Under the pieces are notes generated by a model. It was not told where the DNA came from. It did not search any database and saw nothing but the letters and a program-made list of their open reading frames with translations. A program made the position numbers and the translations under genes. DNA of 64,000 bases. Source: JABFRG01 sp046351415. Its GTDB lineage: Bacteria > Myxococcota_A > Polyangia > Polyangiales > Polyangiaceae. The stretch's first letter is position 1. The number at the start of each line of letters is the position of its first letter. The stretch lies in NCBI GenBank assembly GCA_046351415.1, contig JAXLYO010000008.1, positions 297,802 through 361,801 of the forward strand. The letters run 5' to 3'. Below are positions 8,285 through 16,341 of the stretch, one piece after another.

Positions 8285-9886
8285 TCAGCGACGAAGCGTG
8301 AACCAAGCCACCGCCGCAGCGATGACGAGCAACGCGACGGTCCAAAGGAGCTTCGGCGGTCCCTCTTTGCGGGGCTCTACCACGACGGCTTCGGCCGATT
8401 CGCTCTTGGCCACCGACTGCGGTTCGACGACGAGCTCCGGCTTGGCGGGGCGCGGACCGGGCTTGGGTTTTCCTTCCGTGGCCAATCGTCGCTCGACCTG
8501 CCGCGCCTTTTGCGCCGCATCGATGAACGTGGGTTCGAAGGCCAGAGCTCGGCGATAGGCTGCGAGCGCCCGCGGCAAATCGGACGCATGCGCCGCGATT
8601 TCTGCTGCGACGAAGTGCACGAGCGCTACCGAGTGGTTCGTCGCGAGCGCTTCTCCAAGGAGCGATTCCAAACTCGCTTGGGTCTCTTCGACCTCGGCCG
8701 GAGCCGATGCGATGGCGTTCTTCCACTTCACGTACGCGAGGAAGACGGCGTACTCCATCTCTTCTGGAGCTTTCGCGTGGGCCTTCTCGAGCTCGAGGAG
8801 CGCCCGCGGCCACTGCGCCACGCGACAGAGTGCGCGAGCGTTGACGTAGTGCATTTCGCTGAGAAGCCGTGCATCGCGATCGTCCCACGGATTGCGGTCG
8901 GGGACTTTGCGAACGCTCAGCTGCACGCGGTTGAGTTTGAGTCTTGCGATGTTGCTCGGGTCGGGGTTGCCGAGACTCTCGGAAGCGGCGGTCGCTGCTT
9001 CTGGGCTGGATGGCTCTGGCTTCAGGCCTTCGACGGGCGTTCCGCGTGCTTCCACGCGTCGCGAGATATGCATGCCGGACGGTTCTTCGCTTTCGTCGGG
9101 AACTTCGTCTTCGATGCGCTTGCCAGGGAAGGGCTCGTCCGCCAGTTCGAGCGCATCGGCGAGAAGCATGCCCATGAACAGTGCGCGCTCGCCGTCCTGC
9201 GCCTGCACGATTTCGTGTACGTCGACCAGGCTCCGCATCTTCGTGCGCAGGGCCTCGGGGGCGGTTCCGAGAATGGTCGGGTCGATGACGCGGGCATATT
9301 GATGCGCGAGTGGTTCGAGGACTTTCTTCACGTCGCGGTCGTCGAGACGCTTCGAGATGTCGACGTAAAGAAGCGAGAGATCCGCCGGGAACTCTCCGGT
9401 GTCTTTGCTCTGGCGGGTGCGGAGGGGTCCTTGTTCGTCGAAGGCGGCCGTCGCATCGAGGTCGGAAAGGGCTGCTGCCGCTCGGAGGCGCACTTGCAGA
9501 TGCAGTGCAGAGACCACCTGTTCGCGCTTTGCCATGCGTAGGTCCGACACGAGGTCACCGAGGCGCGCCTCCTGTCGGCTGGCCATCGAGTCGAGCGCCG
9601 CAGCGTATTCGTCCCAGGTGAGGAGTTCGTGGGCGACCATGATGCGTCCGAGGCGCTCGCTGAGGTTTCCGCCCTCCGCCCAGACAACCACACCTTCGCT
9701 CAGCCAAAGGGTGGTGACGGAGGCGCCCGCCCCGCCCGTGATACGGAGAGCGCCAGAGCGCTTCTCGCGCACGACCCTTTCGAACTCACCCAAGGCCTGC
9801 GATCGCTTAGAGAATGCAGCGAACCCTCCGCCCCCTCCTTTGGGGGAAGTTGGTGCGGCACCGTGGGCGTCGCGCATGTTGGCCAT
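8285..9886 (-). CDS. DUF4388 (PATAN-like) and TPR protein with C-terminal membrane anchor
   Basis: 533 residues from the ATG at 9886. The N-terminal part (about 20-150) has the DUF4388 pattern: LGEFERVVREKRSGALRI, a strand TTLWLSEGVVVWAEG, then LGRIMVAHELLTWDEY and a REQVVSALHLQVR helix. A long acidic linker leads to TPR-like helices around 360-480 (AQWPRALLELEKAHAKAP, DLPRALAAYRRALAFEP). The last ~20 residues form one hydrophobic helix, so it looks tail-anchored with the bulk in the cytoplasm. DUF4388 proteins are common in myxobacteria and often link to signalling or motility; no specific function can be given. The longer frame up to 10357 is only a shadow of the EVE gene. Confidence 0.82.
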   Translation of the reverse strand: MANMRDAHGAAPTSPKGGGGGFAAFSKRSQALGEFERVVREKRSGALRITGGAGASVTTLWLSEGVVVWAEGGNLSERLGRIMVAHELLTWDEYAAALDSMASRQEARLGDLVSDLRMAKREQVVSALHLQVRLRAAAALSDLDATAAFDEQGPLRTRQSKDTGEFPADLSLLYVDISKRLDDRDVKKVLEPLAHQYARVIDPTILGTAPEALRTKMRSLVDVHEIVQAQDGERALFMGMLLADALELADEPFPGKRIEDEVPDESEEPSGMHISRRVEARGTPVEGLKPEPSSPEAATAASESLGNPDPSNIARLKLNRVQLSVRKVPDRNPWDDRDARLLSEMHYVNARALCRVAQWPRALLELEKAHAKAPEEMEYAVFLAYVKWKNAIASAPAEVEETQASLESLLGEALATNHSVALVHFVAAEIAAHASDLPRALAAYRRALAFEPTFIDAAQKARQVERRLATEGKPKPGPRPAKPELVVEPQSVAKSESAEAVVVEPRKEGPPKLLWTVALLVIAAAVAWFTLRR

Positions 9887-9893
9887 TCTCTCT

Positions 9894-9899
9894 ATTATC
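9894..9899 (-). promoter_or_regulatory. Putative -10 element of the DUF4388 gene
   Basis: GATAAT on the minus strand ends 7 nt before the ATG at 9886. It lies in the 92-bp gap after the EVE gene. Confidence 0.4.
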
Positions 9900-9978
9900 C
9901 GCTGCCCTCGCCAACTCCGCCACCATGAGCTCGCCCATTCGGGACGAATTCGACGGGGGTGATGTAGGTCCTGCGCCC

Positions 9979-10398
9979 TCAGGCCTTCCACTTCGTCTTC
10001 GAAAGCTTCAGAATCTCGCGGAACTCGGCGGCGGTGACGGGCACGACGCTGATGCGCGAGCGCTTCACGAGGAGCATGGCGGATAGTGTGGGATGGGCTT
10101 TCACGGCGGCGAGCGTGACGGGTTCCGAAAGCGCTGTCACCGGCTCGAGGTCGACGGCGCTCCAGTCTTCGCCTTTGGCCGAGGCATCCGGGTACGCGGT
10201 CTTCTTCACGCGCGCTATCCCCACCATCTCCTTGCCTTCGTTCGAGTGATAGAAGAGGGCGAGGTCGCCTTTTTCCATGGCGCGAAGGTTGTTGCGTGCT
10301 TCGAAGTTGCGAACGCCATCCCACGTCGTGACGCCGTCTTTCACCAACTTGGACCACGGATAGACGGAGGGTTCACTCTTCACGAGCCAGTAGTTCAT
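9979..10398 (-). CDS. EVE domain protein
   Basis: 139 residues, the usual length of a stand-alone EVE domain protein (PUA-like fold, related to THYN1). Seen: the N-terminus MNYWLVKSEPSVYPW, then TTWDGVRNFEARNNLRAMEKGDLALFYHS in two parts, IARVKKTAYPD, and a C-terminal FREILKL helix. EVE domains bind modified bases in nucleic acids; partners and ligand of this copy are unknown. The frame stays open upstream to 10674, but homology begins at the ATG at 10398. No restriction or defence gene is next to it. Confidence 0.92.
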   Translation of the reverse strand: MNYWLVKSEPSVYPWSKLVKDGVTTWDGVRNFEARNNLRAMEKGDLALFYHSNEGKEMVGIARVKKTAYPDASAKGEDWSAVDLEPVTALSEPVTLAAVKAHPTLSAMLLVKRSRISVVPVTAAEFREILKLSKTKWKA

Positions 10399-10496
10399 GC
10401 GATCGCACTCTGCCATGGGGCGGCCCGCAGCTCTATGGACACCTGCACGCGCGTGCGGACCGGCCAGGGAATTTGTGGCTTTTCCCGCGCGCTTGC

Positions 10497-10502
10497 TACC
10501 AT
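10497..10502 (+). promoter_or_regulatory. Putative -10 element of the 10510 gene
   Basis: GC-TACCAT ends 7 nt before the GTG at 10510 and supports that start codon. Confidence 0.4.
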
Positions 10503-10509
10503 CTCGGGG

Positions 10510-10899
10510 GTGGAACAGAGCGAGCTGGGGGAGGGCGCATCCCTCGAAAGAGATCGGGAGGAAGCCCACTTCCGTATCGAACGCGCGTACGAGCTCGCGT
10601 GGCACGCCGTGCAGCTTGCACGGACCTACGAGGCCGAAGCTGCCCGCGAGGAGAGCGAACGCGACCTGAACCAAGGACGAAACATCGACCGGCGGGTCAT
10701 CGCGTGTGTGGAGCGCATTCGTGAACTGCGATCCTTCGTTCGAGCGGAGCGAATGGCGCTACGCACGATGCCCTCATCGGGTTCATCGGAAGTGCGTCCA
10801 GGGCTACGCAAGGCCGAAGCAAATGACCCGCGACATCCGCGCCAGACTGAACAGACGTACGAGATCCGATTCACGAAAAAGTTGTCGTATAAAAGTTGA
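10510..10899 (+). CDS. Small helical hypothetical protein
   Basis: 129 residues from a GTG at 10510, chosen because a GCTACCAT element ends 7 nt upstream and because codons further upstream only mirror the EVE gene. The protein is highly charged, Arg- and Glu-rich, with a long predicted helix (RIERAYELAWHAVQLA, then EAEAAREESERDL and IDRRVIACVERIRELRSF). The C-terminus is basic. No family is recognised. It could be a small coiled-coil cytoplasmic protein. The compositional signature is like its neighbours, so I think it is real, but this is the least certain gene of this stretch. Confidence 0.5.
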   Translation: MEQSELGEGASLERDREEAHFRIERAYELAWHAVQLARTYEAEAAREESERDLNQGRNIDRRVIACVERIRELRSFVRAERMALRTMPSSGSSEVRPGLRKAEANDPRHPRQTEQTYEIRFTKKLSYKS

Positions 10900-10956
10900 C
10901 GGACGACTTCGTGGAGGCCACGCTTAACGCATACGAAACGAGAATAGAGGTTTCAC

Positions 10957-12075
10957 ATGCGTCCTTCAGCGGAACCCCCAAGTCATCGCTCACGCTGGCA
11001 TTCCACGAGCCAAGCGGGCGGACGAGTCTTGCGTGTACTGACTCTCCCAGTTCTTCGGTTGAGAGCCCTTCAATTCACGGCGTCGGTCGCGATTGTCGTT
11101 GCGGTCTTCGGTCCCCAGCAGGGTGGAGCGAGCCCCGCAAAAGCATCGACGGGCAAAGAAGCCCAGGGCCCCGGTTCAGGGGCTACACAGCCCCAAGATC
11201 GCATGGCGCAAGCCGCACTGGGCGGCGCCGCAACGGAGGCAACCCCGACGCGGAAATGGCAGCTCGTTTCGGGGCGCAGTTGGCAGCTCCTCAGCGACAA
11301 GAGTGAACCTACTTCCGTGACGGATGCGCGTGAAGGCAACCGCGGCTCCTGCCCGGCTGGCATGGTGTCCGTGCGCGGGCGCATGGTGGACGAGCCGAAC
11401 CTCGATGCCCTCCAGCTTCGTGCATGTACGAAGTGGATCTCGAGGGAGTTCCCGGAACGTTGTGCCGAGTACGATCGCGACAAGTGGCTCGCCATCGTGA
11501 AAGATCTACCGACCAAGCCGATGGACTTCTGCATCGATCGCTTCGAGTACCCGAACGTCAAAGGCCAGAACCCGATCGTCATGGTCACCTGGTACGAAGC
11601 GCGCGATTCGTGCAAGGCGCAGGGCAAACGCCTTTGTACGGAAACCGAATGGACGTTCGCCTGCGAAGGCGAAGAAGCGACGCCGTACCCCACCGGCTAC
11701 AGTCGCGATCCGAAGCACTGCGTCATCGACGAGCCTTGGGGCATGCCGAAGGAGGGCTCGCTGCTTCCGCGTGACAGCGAGCACGCGATGCTCGAGGTGG
11801 ACCGCCTCTGGCACGGGGAGCCGTCGGGCGGCGAGCGCAGCTGCGCGAGTCCGTTCGGGGTCTACGACATGACCGGTAACGTCGATGAGTGGACACGCTC
11901 CGCCATTCCCGGCGAACGCCCCTCGGTGTTGAAGGGTGGCTACTTCGGTCCCGTGCGAACGCGATGCAGGCCCGCAACGAAGGCTCACGGTGAAGGCCAC
12001 GTCTACTATCAGCAAGGTTTCCGCTGCTGCGCGAACGACGCTCCGGCGCAGGCACAGGCGCAGGCAACTCGATAG
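10957..12075 (+). CDS. Secreted formylglycine-generating-enzyme-like (SUMF1/FGE-sulfatase) protein
   Basis: 372 residues. A hydrophobic segment at about 38-52 serves as a signal or anchor, followed by a low-complexity Ala/Gly/Thr linker. From about residue 130 the FGE-sulfatase fold is visible: CPAGMVSV, MDFCIDRFEYPN, VMVTWYEARDSCKAQGKRL, CTETEWTFACEGE, FGVYDMTGNVDEWT, LKGGYFGP and the terminal GFRCCA. True FGE oxidises a cysteine of sulfatases to formylglycine; most bacterial proteins of this fold are not proven enzymes and some act in other oxidations or binding. No sulfatase gene is adjacent. It is presumably periplasmic. Confidence 0.85.
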   Translation: MRPSAEPPSHRSRWHSTSQAGGRVLRVLTLPVLRLRALQFTASVAIVVAVFGPQQGGASPAKASTGKEAQGPGSGATQPQDRMAQAALGGAATEATPTRKWQLVSGRSWQLLSDKSEPTSVTDAREGNRGSCPAGMVSVRGRMVDEPNLDALQLRACTKWISREFPERCAEYDRDKWLAIVKDLPTKPMDFCIDRFEYPNVKGQNPIVMVTWYEARDSCKAQGKRLCTETEWTFACEGEEATPYPTGYSRDPKHCVIDEPWGMPKEGSLLPRDSEHAMLEVDRLWHGEPSGGERSCASPFGVYDMTGNVDEWTRSAIPGERPSVLKGGYFGPVRTRCRPATKAHGEGHVYYQQGFRCCANDAPAQAQAQATR

Positions 12076-12125
12076 TTTTCTTCGAAGTGGCTGCGACTCC
12101 GCGGTCGGACTAGGCTCATGCGCAC

Positions 12126-12671
12126 ATGCGCACGCTTCGAACCCTCTTTCTCCTGCTCGTGCTCACGCTTTCGGTAGCCTGCAAAGAGAAGAAGCCTCAG
12201 CTCGTGAGTGACCCCATCACCGGGGCCCACATCGTCGTTCCGAGGGACTTTCGCGTCGGGCCCATCCTCAAAGGGAACGACGAGGCCAACTCTCTGCTCA
12301 AGCTCCAAGCGTCGAACGTCTTCAAAGACATCGGCGTCGGCGTCGTGATGGAGTCCAAAGAGGACATCGCCGAGAAGCTGACACTCGATCGGTACATCGA
12401 GATTGCGTCCGAAAATCGCGCGAAGAACATCAAGAATGCAGCTCGGTCGGAGCACGTCGCGCGGACGGTGGACGGCCTCCCCGGCGTGCAGGAGACCGTG
12501 CGGGGCGCCGCCGGCACCGGTAACGTGGTCTACATGATTCTCTACCTGGAGAGTCCCACGCACTTTTACCAAGTCACAGCCTGGACCGCCCCCTCGCGGC
12601 TCACGGCGAACCGCGCCGTCATGCAGAGCATCCTCGATTCGTTCGGCGTTACCCCGACCGGGTCACAGTAG
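12126..12671 (+). CDS. Small lipoprotein of unknown function
   Basis: 181 residues with an N-terminal hydrophobic segment ending in the lipobox LSVAC (C19), followed by CKEKK. The mature part has alternating strands and helices (ITGAHIVVPRDFRVG, ILDSFGV near the end) and could be a small alpha/beta fold similar to PsbP or DUF1795-type proteins, but I cannot assign it. A TAGGCT hexamer at 12111-12116 lies 9 nt before the ATG. It converges with ku across 10 bp. Confidence 0.75.
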   Translation: MRTLRTLFLLLVLTLSVACKEKKPQLVSDPITGAHIVVPRDFRVGPILKGNDEANSLLKLQASNVFKDIGVGVVMESKEDIAEKLTLDRYIEIASENRAKNIKNAARSEHVARTVDGLPGVQETVRGAAGTGNVVYMILYLESPTHFYQVTAWTAPSRLTANRAVMQSILDSFGVTPTGSQ

Positions 12672-12681
12672 GGAAGAGCGG

Positions 12682-13578
12682 TTACGAACCGGTCTGCTTT
12701 TTCGCATCAGACTTGCGCGGCGAAGCCTTCTTGGGACCTTTCGCGAGCGAACGGTCGCTGCCTCGGTCCGACGGGGGTGCATCGTCGCTGTTCGCGGGAA
12801 CCGTGGCCCCTGCCTCTTTGAGGCTGCGCTTGAGTGCTTCGAGAAGGTCGACGATCTGAGCCTTCGGAGCCTCCGGTGCGGTCGTGATCTCTTGGCCCTC
12901 GACCTTCGCTTGCACGGCAGCTTCGACGCGGTCGCGATAGCTGTCCGAAAATTTCGTCGGGTCGAACGCGTCGTTCGAAAGCTGCTCGATGAGCTTGTTG
13001 GCGAGCTCGAGCTCGATAGGTTTGAACTGGAACGCGCCTGCATGCTCGACGTCGTCGAACGACCGAACCTCGTCCGCATAGTAGAGCTCGTGGAGACAAA
13101 GACCGCCCTTGAACGCGCGTACGACGACGAGCTGTTCACGGCCGCGAATGAAGTATCGGCCCACGGCGAAGCGGTCAGCGGTAGCGAGTGATTCGGAGAG
13201 AAGGCGATATGCGCGCTCGCCGCCCTTGTCCGGGCCCAAGTAGTACGTCTTCTCGAAGTACGTGAGATCGACGGTCTCTGCCGGAACGAACTCGACCAGT
13301 TCGAGTTCCCCTGTCCGAGGCGACTCGAGCTTCTTCAGTTCGTCCTCTTGAAGCACGACATAGCGATCCTTCGCGAACTCGTAGCCCTTCACCATGTCGG
13401 TGCGCTCGACGTGTACGTTGTCGGTGGGGCAGAAATACTGCTGCTTCATCCGTCCACCGCACTTCGCGTGGAGCATGTTGAAGCTCACCGACTTGGCAGA
13501 AGCGGCCGTGTAGAGCTTGAACGGAATCGACACGAGTCCGAAGGAGATGTTGCCAGAACCGATGGAGCGCGCAGCCAT
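12682..13578 (-). CDS. ku: Non-homologous end-joining protein Ku
   Basis: 298 residues from the ATG at 13578, giving the standard Ku N-terminus MAARSIGSGNISFGLVSIPF. The core motifs follow: LYTAASAKSVSFNMLH, VERTDMVKGYEF, EFVPAETVDLTYFEKTYYLGPD, LHELYYADEV and the helical ELANKLIEQL. The C-terminal ~60 residues are a Lys/Ala/Ser-rich basic tail, common in bacterial Ku. Ku binds DNA double-strand ends and recruits LigD; no ligD is in this window. The promoter-like TTGTAC-N18-TACGAT ends 6 nt before the ATG, and a 14-bp palindrome lies further upstream. Confidence 0.95.
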   Translation of the reverse strand: MAARSIGSGNISFGLVSIPFKLYTAASAKSVSFNMLHAKCGGRMKQQYFCPTDNVHVERTDMVKGYEFAKDRYVVLQEDELKKLESPRTGELELVEFVPAETVDLTYFEKTYYLGPDKGGERAYRLLSESLATADRFAVGRYFIRGREQLVVVRAFKGGLCLHELYYADEVRSFDDVEHAGAFQFKPIELELANKLIEQLSNDAFDPTKFSDSYRDRVEAAVQAKVEGQEITTAPEAPKAQIVDLLEALKRSLKEAGATVPANSDDAPPSDRGSDRSLAKGPKKASPRKSDAKKQTGS

Positions 13579-13584
13579 CGTGCG

Positions 13585-13614
13585 ATCGTAGCCGCGCCGG
13601 AGAGTTTGGTACAA
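13585..13614 (-). promoter_or_regulatory. Putative ku promoter
   Basis: On the minus strand a TTGTAC -35 (13614-13609), 18-nt spacer and GC-preceded TACGAT -10 (13590-13585) end 6 nt before the ku ATG. Confidence 0.5.
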
Positions 13615-13659
13615 ACACGAAGCAATCGAGCACGGAAGAGCCGCACAAGACTTCAGCGA

Positions 13660-13673
13660 TGAACGGTCGTTCA
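13660..13673. promoter_or_regulatory. TGAACG-GT-CGTTCA palindrome upstream of ku
   Basis: A perfect 6-bp dyad with a 2-bp centre, about 82 bp upstream of the ku start and downstream of the pip stop. GTTCA half-sites recall LexA operators described in myxobacteria, but the similarity is partial and the site lies upstream of, not over, the proposed promoter. Confidence 0.4.
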
Positions 13674-13686
13674 GCGCGCGCGGTGC

Positions 13687-14730
13687 CTATGGCACGTTCG
13701 AGGCAAAGCGGTGCGTGGCGGCGACCAATTCCTTCGCGATCCCGGGCTCGAACGCCGAGTGCCCCGCATCTCTCACGATGCGGAAATCGGCTTCGGGAAA
13801 AGCGCGGTGCAGGTCCCACGCAGACATCATCGGGCAAACGACGTCGTAGCGGCCTTGCACGATCACCGTCGGAATGTGACGGATGCGATCGACGTTCGCC
13901 AAGAGCGCGTTCTTCTCGTCGAAGAAGCCGCCGTTCACGAAGTAGTGACATTCGATGCGGGCGAACGCGTCGGCGAAGGTGTCGCCTGCCATGCGCTCGA
14001 GCAGGGTGGGATTCGGAAGCAAGTTGCTGGTGCTGCCTTCCCAAATGCTCCACGCTTTGGCCGCCTCGCTGCGGACCGTCGGGTCGCTGCTCGTCAACCG
14101 CTTGTAATATGCAGCCATCATGTCGCCGCGCTCGGCGGGAGGGATGGGGGCAACGTACTTCTCCCACGCGTCCGGGAAGAGAATGTGGCAGCCCTCCTGG
14201 TAGAACCAGACGAGCTCGTGTTTGCGGAGGAGAAAGATGCCGCGGAGCACGAGCTCGGTCACGCGGGAAGGGTGGGTCTCCGCGTAGGCAAGCGCGAGCG
14301 TACTTCCCCAGGAGCCTCCGAAGACCTGCCAGCGCTCGATGCCCAGATGTGCGCGGAGCACTTCCATGTCTGACACCAGATGCCAGGTCGTATTGTTCTC
14401 GAGCGAGGCATGGGGCGTGCTCTTGCCGCAGCCTCGCTGATCGAAGAGCACGATGCAGTAGCGCTCGGGGTCGAAGAAACGTCGTTGTTTCGGCTCGGTG
14501 CCGGCCCCTGGGCCACCGTGCACGAACACGACAGGCTTGCCCTTTGGATTGCCGGAGACCTCGTAGTAGATCTGGTGTCCGTCGCCGACATCGAGCATTC
14601 CTTCGCGGAGCAGCCTCGCCTCGGGATAGAGCGCGCTCGGCAGCGGCGCGGTCGTTTCGGGGGAGGCAGCGCTGGCGTTCGCGTTGGCTGAGGGAGTGGC
14701 GGCACCGGCTTCGGAGTTGGGTTGCGACAT
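13687..14730 (-). CDS. pip: Prolyl iminopeptidase (alpha/beta hydrolase, S33)
   Basis: 347 residues from the ATG at 14730 (a GTG at 14745 would add five). Motifs of S33 prolyl aminopeptidases: VVFVHGGPGAG (oxyanion region), LFDQRGCGKSTPH, nucleophile elbow GGSWGSTLAL (Ser about 140), catalytic Asp in GRYDVVCP and His in DAGHSAFEP. The enzyme releases N-terminal proline from peptides in the cytoplasm. The first ~30 residues are an Ala/Ser/Asn/Thr-rich tail absent from typical family members and without signal-peptide features. Confidence 0.93.
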   Translation of the reverse strand: MSQPNSEAGAATPSANANASAASPETTAPLPSALYPEARLLREGMLDVGDGHQIYYEVSGNPKGKPVVFVHGGPGAGTEPKQRRFFDPERYCIVLFDQRGCGKSTPHASLENNTTWHLVSDMEVLRAHLGIERWQVFGGSWGSTLALAYAETHPSRVTELVLRGIFLLRKHELVWFYQEGCHILFPDAWEKYVAPIPPAERGDMMAAYYKRLTSSDPTVRSEAAKAWSIWEGSTSNLLPNPTLLERMAGDTFADAFARIECHYFVNGGFFDEKNALLANVDRIRHIPTVIVQGRYDVVCPMMSAWDLHRAFPEADFRIVRDAGHSAFEPGIAKELVAATHRFASNVP

Positions 14731-14762
14731 CGTGTTTGCTGGCACGTCGCCAAACTATCTCG

Positions 14763-14768
14763 TAGGCT
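14763..14768 (+). promoter_or_regulatory. Putative -10 element of the 14775 lipoprotein gene
   Basis: CG-TAGGCT ends 6 nt before the ATG; there is no Shine-Dalgarno sequence. Confidence 0.4.
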
Positions 14769-14774
14769 GGGACT

Positions 14775-15431
14775 ATGCGCGCTTTTTTCGTGTCTTGCGT
14801 GTCGGTTGGCGTTCTTGGCCTCGGGGTGGCGTGTGGCGGTGAAGATGCGACGGGAAATCAGCCCGATTCCTCGTCCACGTATTCGCCCGACCCGTACGAC
14901 GGCGACCCCAAATCCGACGGCGGCATCACGGTGAAGGACAGCGGCACCAGCAGCAGCAGCGGCGGCAACGACGCGAGTCCGGACACGTCCACGTGCAACG
15001 ACCCGGATGACCTCGGCGGACCCGAATCACCGAAGCAGCTTCCTGCCATCACGGACGACGACGTGAACCCGCCCCACAAGATCAAAGGCATCCTGTCGAG
15101 CAACAAGGACGTCGACGCTTACAAATACCTCGCGAACGATACGACTGGGCATGTCACGAACCTGAACGCGCAGCTGAATGCGCTCTCCGGCAAGCTCTGC
15201 CTCTTCATTGCGTGTGTCGGGGGTACGACGAAGATCAACAAATGCAGCAAGGGCACGGCCGCAACGGATGCGGCGAATCGCCCCGGGTGCTGCGACGCGA
15301 AGGACGTCGCCATCGACTACAACTGTACCGGGTTCGGTCAAATCGACGATTCCATCCAGGTGTATACCGAGGTGAGGCCCGACGCGAACACGCCCGCGTG
15401 CATGGACTACCTCGTCGAATACAACTTCTAG
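14775..15431 (+). CDS. Lipoprotein of unknown function
   Basis: 218 residues. A signal peptide ends in LGVAC (C20), followed by a long Ser/Asp/Thr-rich low-complexity linker. The C-terminal ~140 residues contain six cysteines and end in DYLVEYNF; the fold looks like a small beta domain (IKGILSSNKDVDAYKYL, resembling PPC-type or other beta-sandwich domains, not certain). No family is assigned. It is expected at the outer membrane or cell surface. Confidence 0.8.
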   Translation: MRAFFVSCVSVGVLGLGVACGGEDATGNQPDSSSTYSPDPYDGDPKSDGGITVKDSGTSSSSGGNDASPDTSTCNDPDDLGGPESPKQLPAITDDDVNPPHKIKGILSSNKDVDAYKYLANDTTGHVTNLNAQLNALSGKLCLFIACVGGTTKINKCSKGTAATDAANRPGCCDAKDVAIDYNCTGFGQIDDSIQVYTEVRPDANTPACMDYLVEYNF

Positions 15432-15442
15432 AGCAGCCCTCG

Positions 15443-16285
15443 ATGTCCGACTTTTTTGGGGGGGCCACGGTCCTCGTCACGGGCGCATCGTCTGGCATCG
15501 GTGTTTGCTTTGCACGCCTGCTCGCACCGAAAGCGAAGAAGCTCATCTTGGTCGCGCGCCGTGAAGAGCGGCTTCGAACGCTCGCGGCCGAGCTGACGAA
15601 GGCGAGCGCGTCACTCGAAGTCGTGGTCGAACCTTGCGACCTCGGCAACGTGGCCGCCACCCGCGCCTTTGCGACGCGAATCGCTGCTGCACACGAAATC
15701 GACGTGCTCGTGAACAATGCGGGCGTGGGTGACTTTTCGACATTCGACATGTCGAACCTCGACAAGCTCGTGCAGATGATAGACCTCAACATCACCGGTC
15801 TCGTTGCGCTCACGCACGCCGTGTCGAAGACCATGGTGGCGCGGAGGGGGGCCGAACGAAAAAGGGGCATTCTCAACGTGAGCTCGGGCTTTGGTCTTTC
15901 GTTCGCACCGGGGATGGCCGCATACATCGGGACGAAATACTTCGTCACGGGGTTCACGGAGGCGCTGAGAGCAGACCTTTCCGGCACCGGCGTGCACGTG
16001 ACCCAGCTCTGCCCAGGCCCCGTTCCGACGGAGTTCGAGGAGAACGCCGGCAACTTCACCGGGCACAAGGTTCCGAAGGTCGTCGAGGTCAGCGCCGAGG
16101 CATGCGCCGAAAAAGGGCTGCGCGGCCTCGCACGCAACCGTGCGATGGTCATTCCCGGGCTCATCATCAAGTTCGCGCTCATGCTCGGGCGTTATTCGCC
16201 CTGGTTCATCACGCGTATCGTCATGGGCTATTTGGGCCGTAAAGTCCGGGCGATTCAGGTCGAGGCCATGGCGAAAGGCACGTAA
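15443..16285 (+). CDS. Short-chain dehydrogenase/reductase
   Basis: 280 residues from the ATG at 15443. The NAD(P)-binding motif TGASSGIG lies near residue 13, followed by VARREERL (the Arg suggests NADP preference), NNAGVGDF, and the catalytic set with NVSSGFG and Y-x-x-x-K in YIGTKYF. The LCPGPVPTEF segment is typical of the DltE/YqjQ-like classical SDRs. The substrate is unknown. It follows the lipoprotein gene by 11 bp and precedes the site-2 protease gene. Confidence 0.92.
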   Translation: MSDFFGGATVLVTGASSGIGVCFARLLAPKAKKLILVARREERLRTLAAELTKASASLEVVVEPCDLGNVAATRAFATRIAAAHEIDVLVNNAGVGDFSTFDMSNLDKLVQMIDLNITGLVALTHAVSKTMVARRGAERKRGILNVSSGFGLSFAPGMAAYIGTKYFVTGFTEALRADLSGTGVHVTQLCPGPVPTEFEENAGNFTGHKVPKVVEVSAEACAEKGLRGLARNRAMVIPGLIIKFALMLGRYSPWFITRIVMGYLGRKVRAIQVEAMAKGT

Positions 16286-16341
16286 GCCACCCCGCCGCGA
16301 ACTCGTCCTTCGGCTCTTCCGGGTGTAAGCTTCGTGTACCG

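Noticed and set aside
14740..14760. Sigma-54 promoter (TGGCAC)
   Set aside because: TGGCAC is not followed by TTGC at the required 5-nt distance; a TAGGCT -10 fits better.
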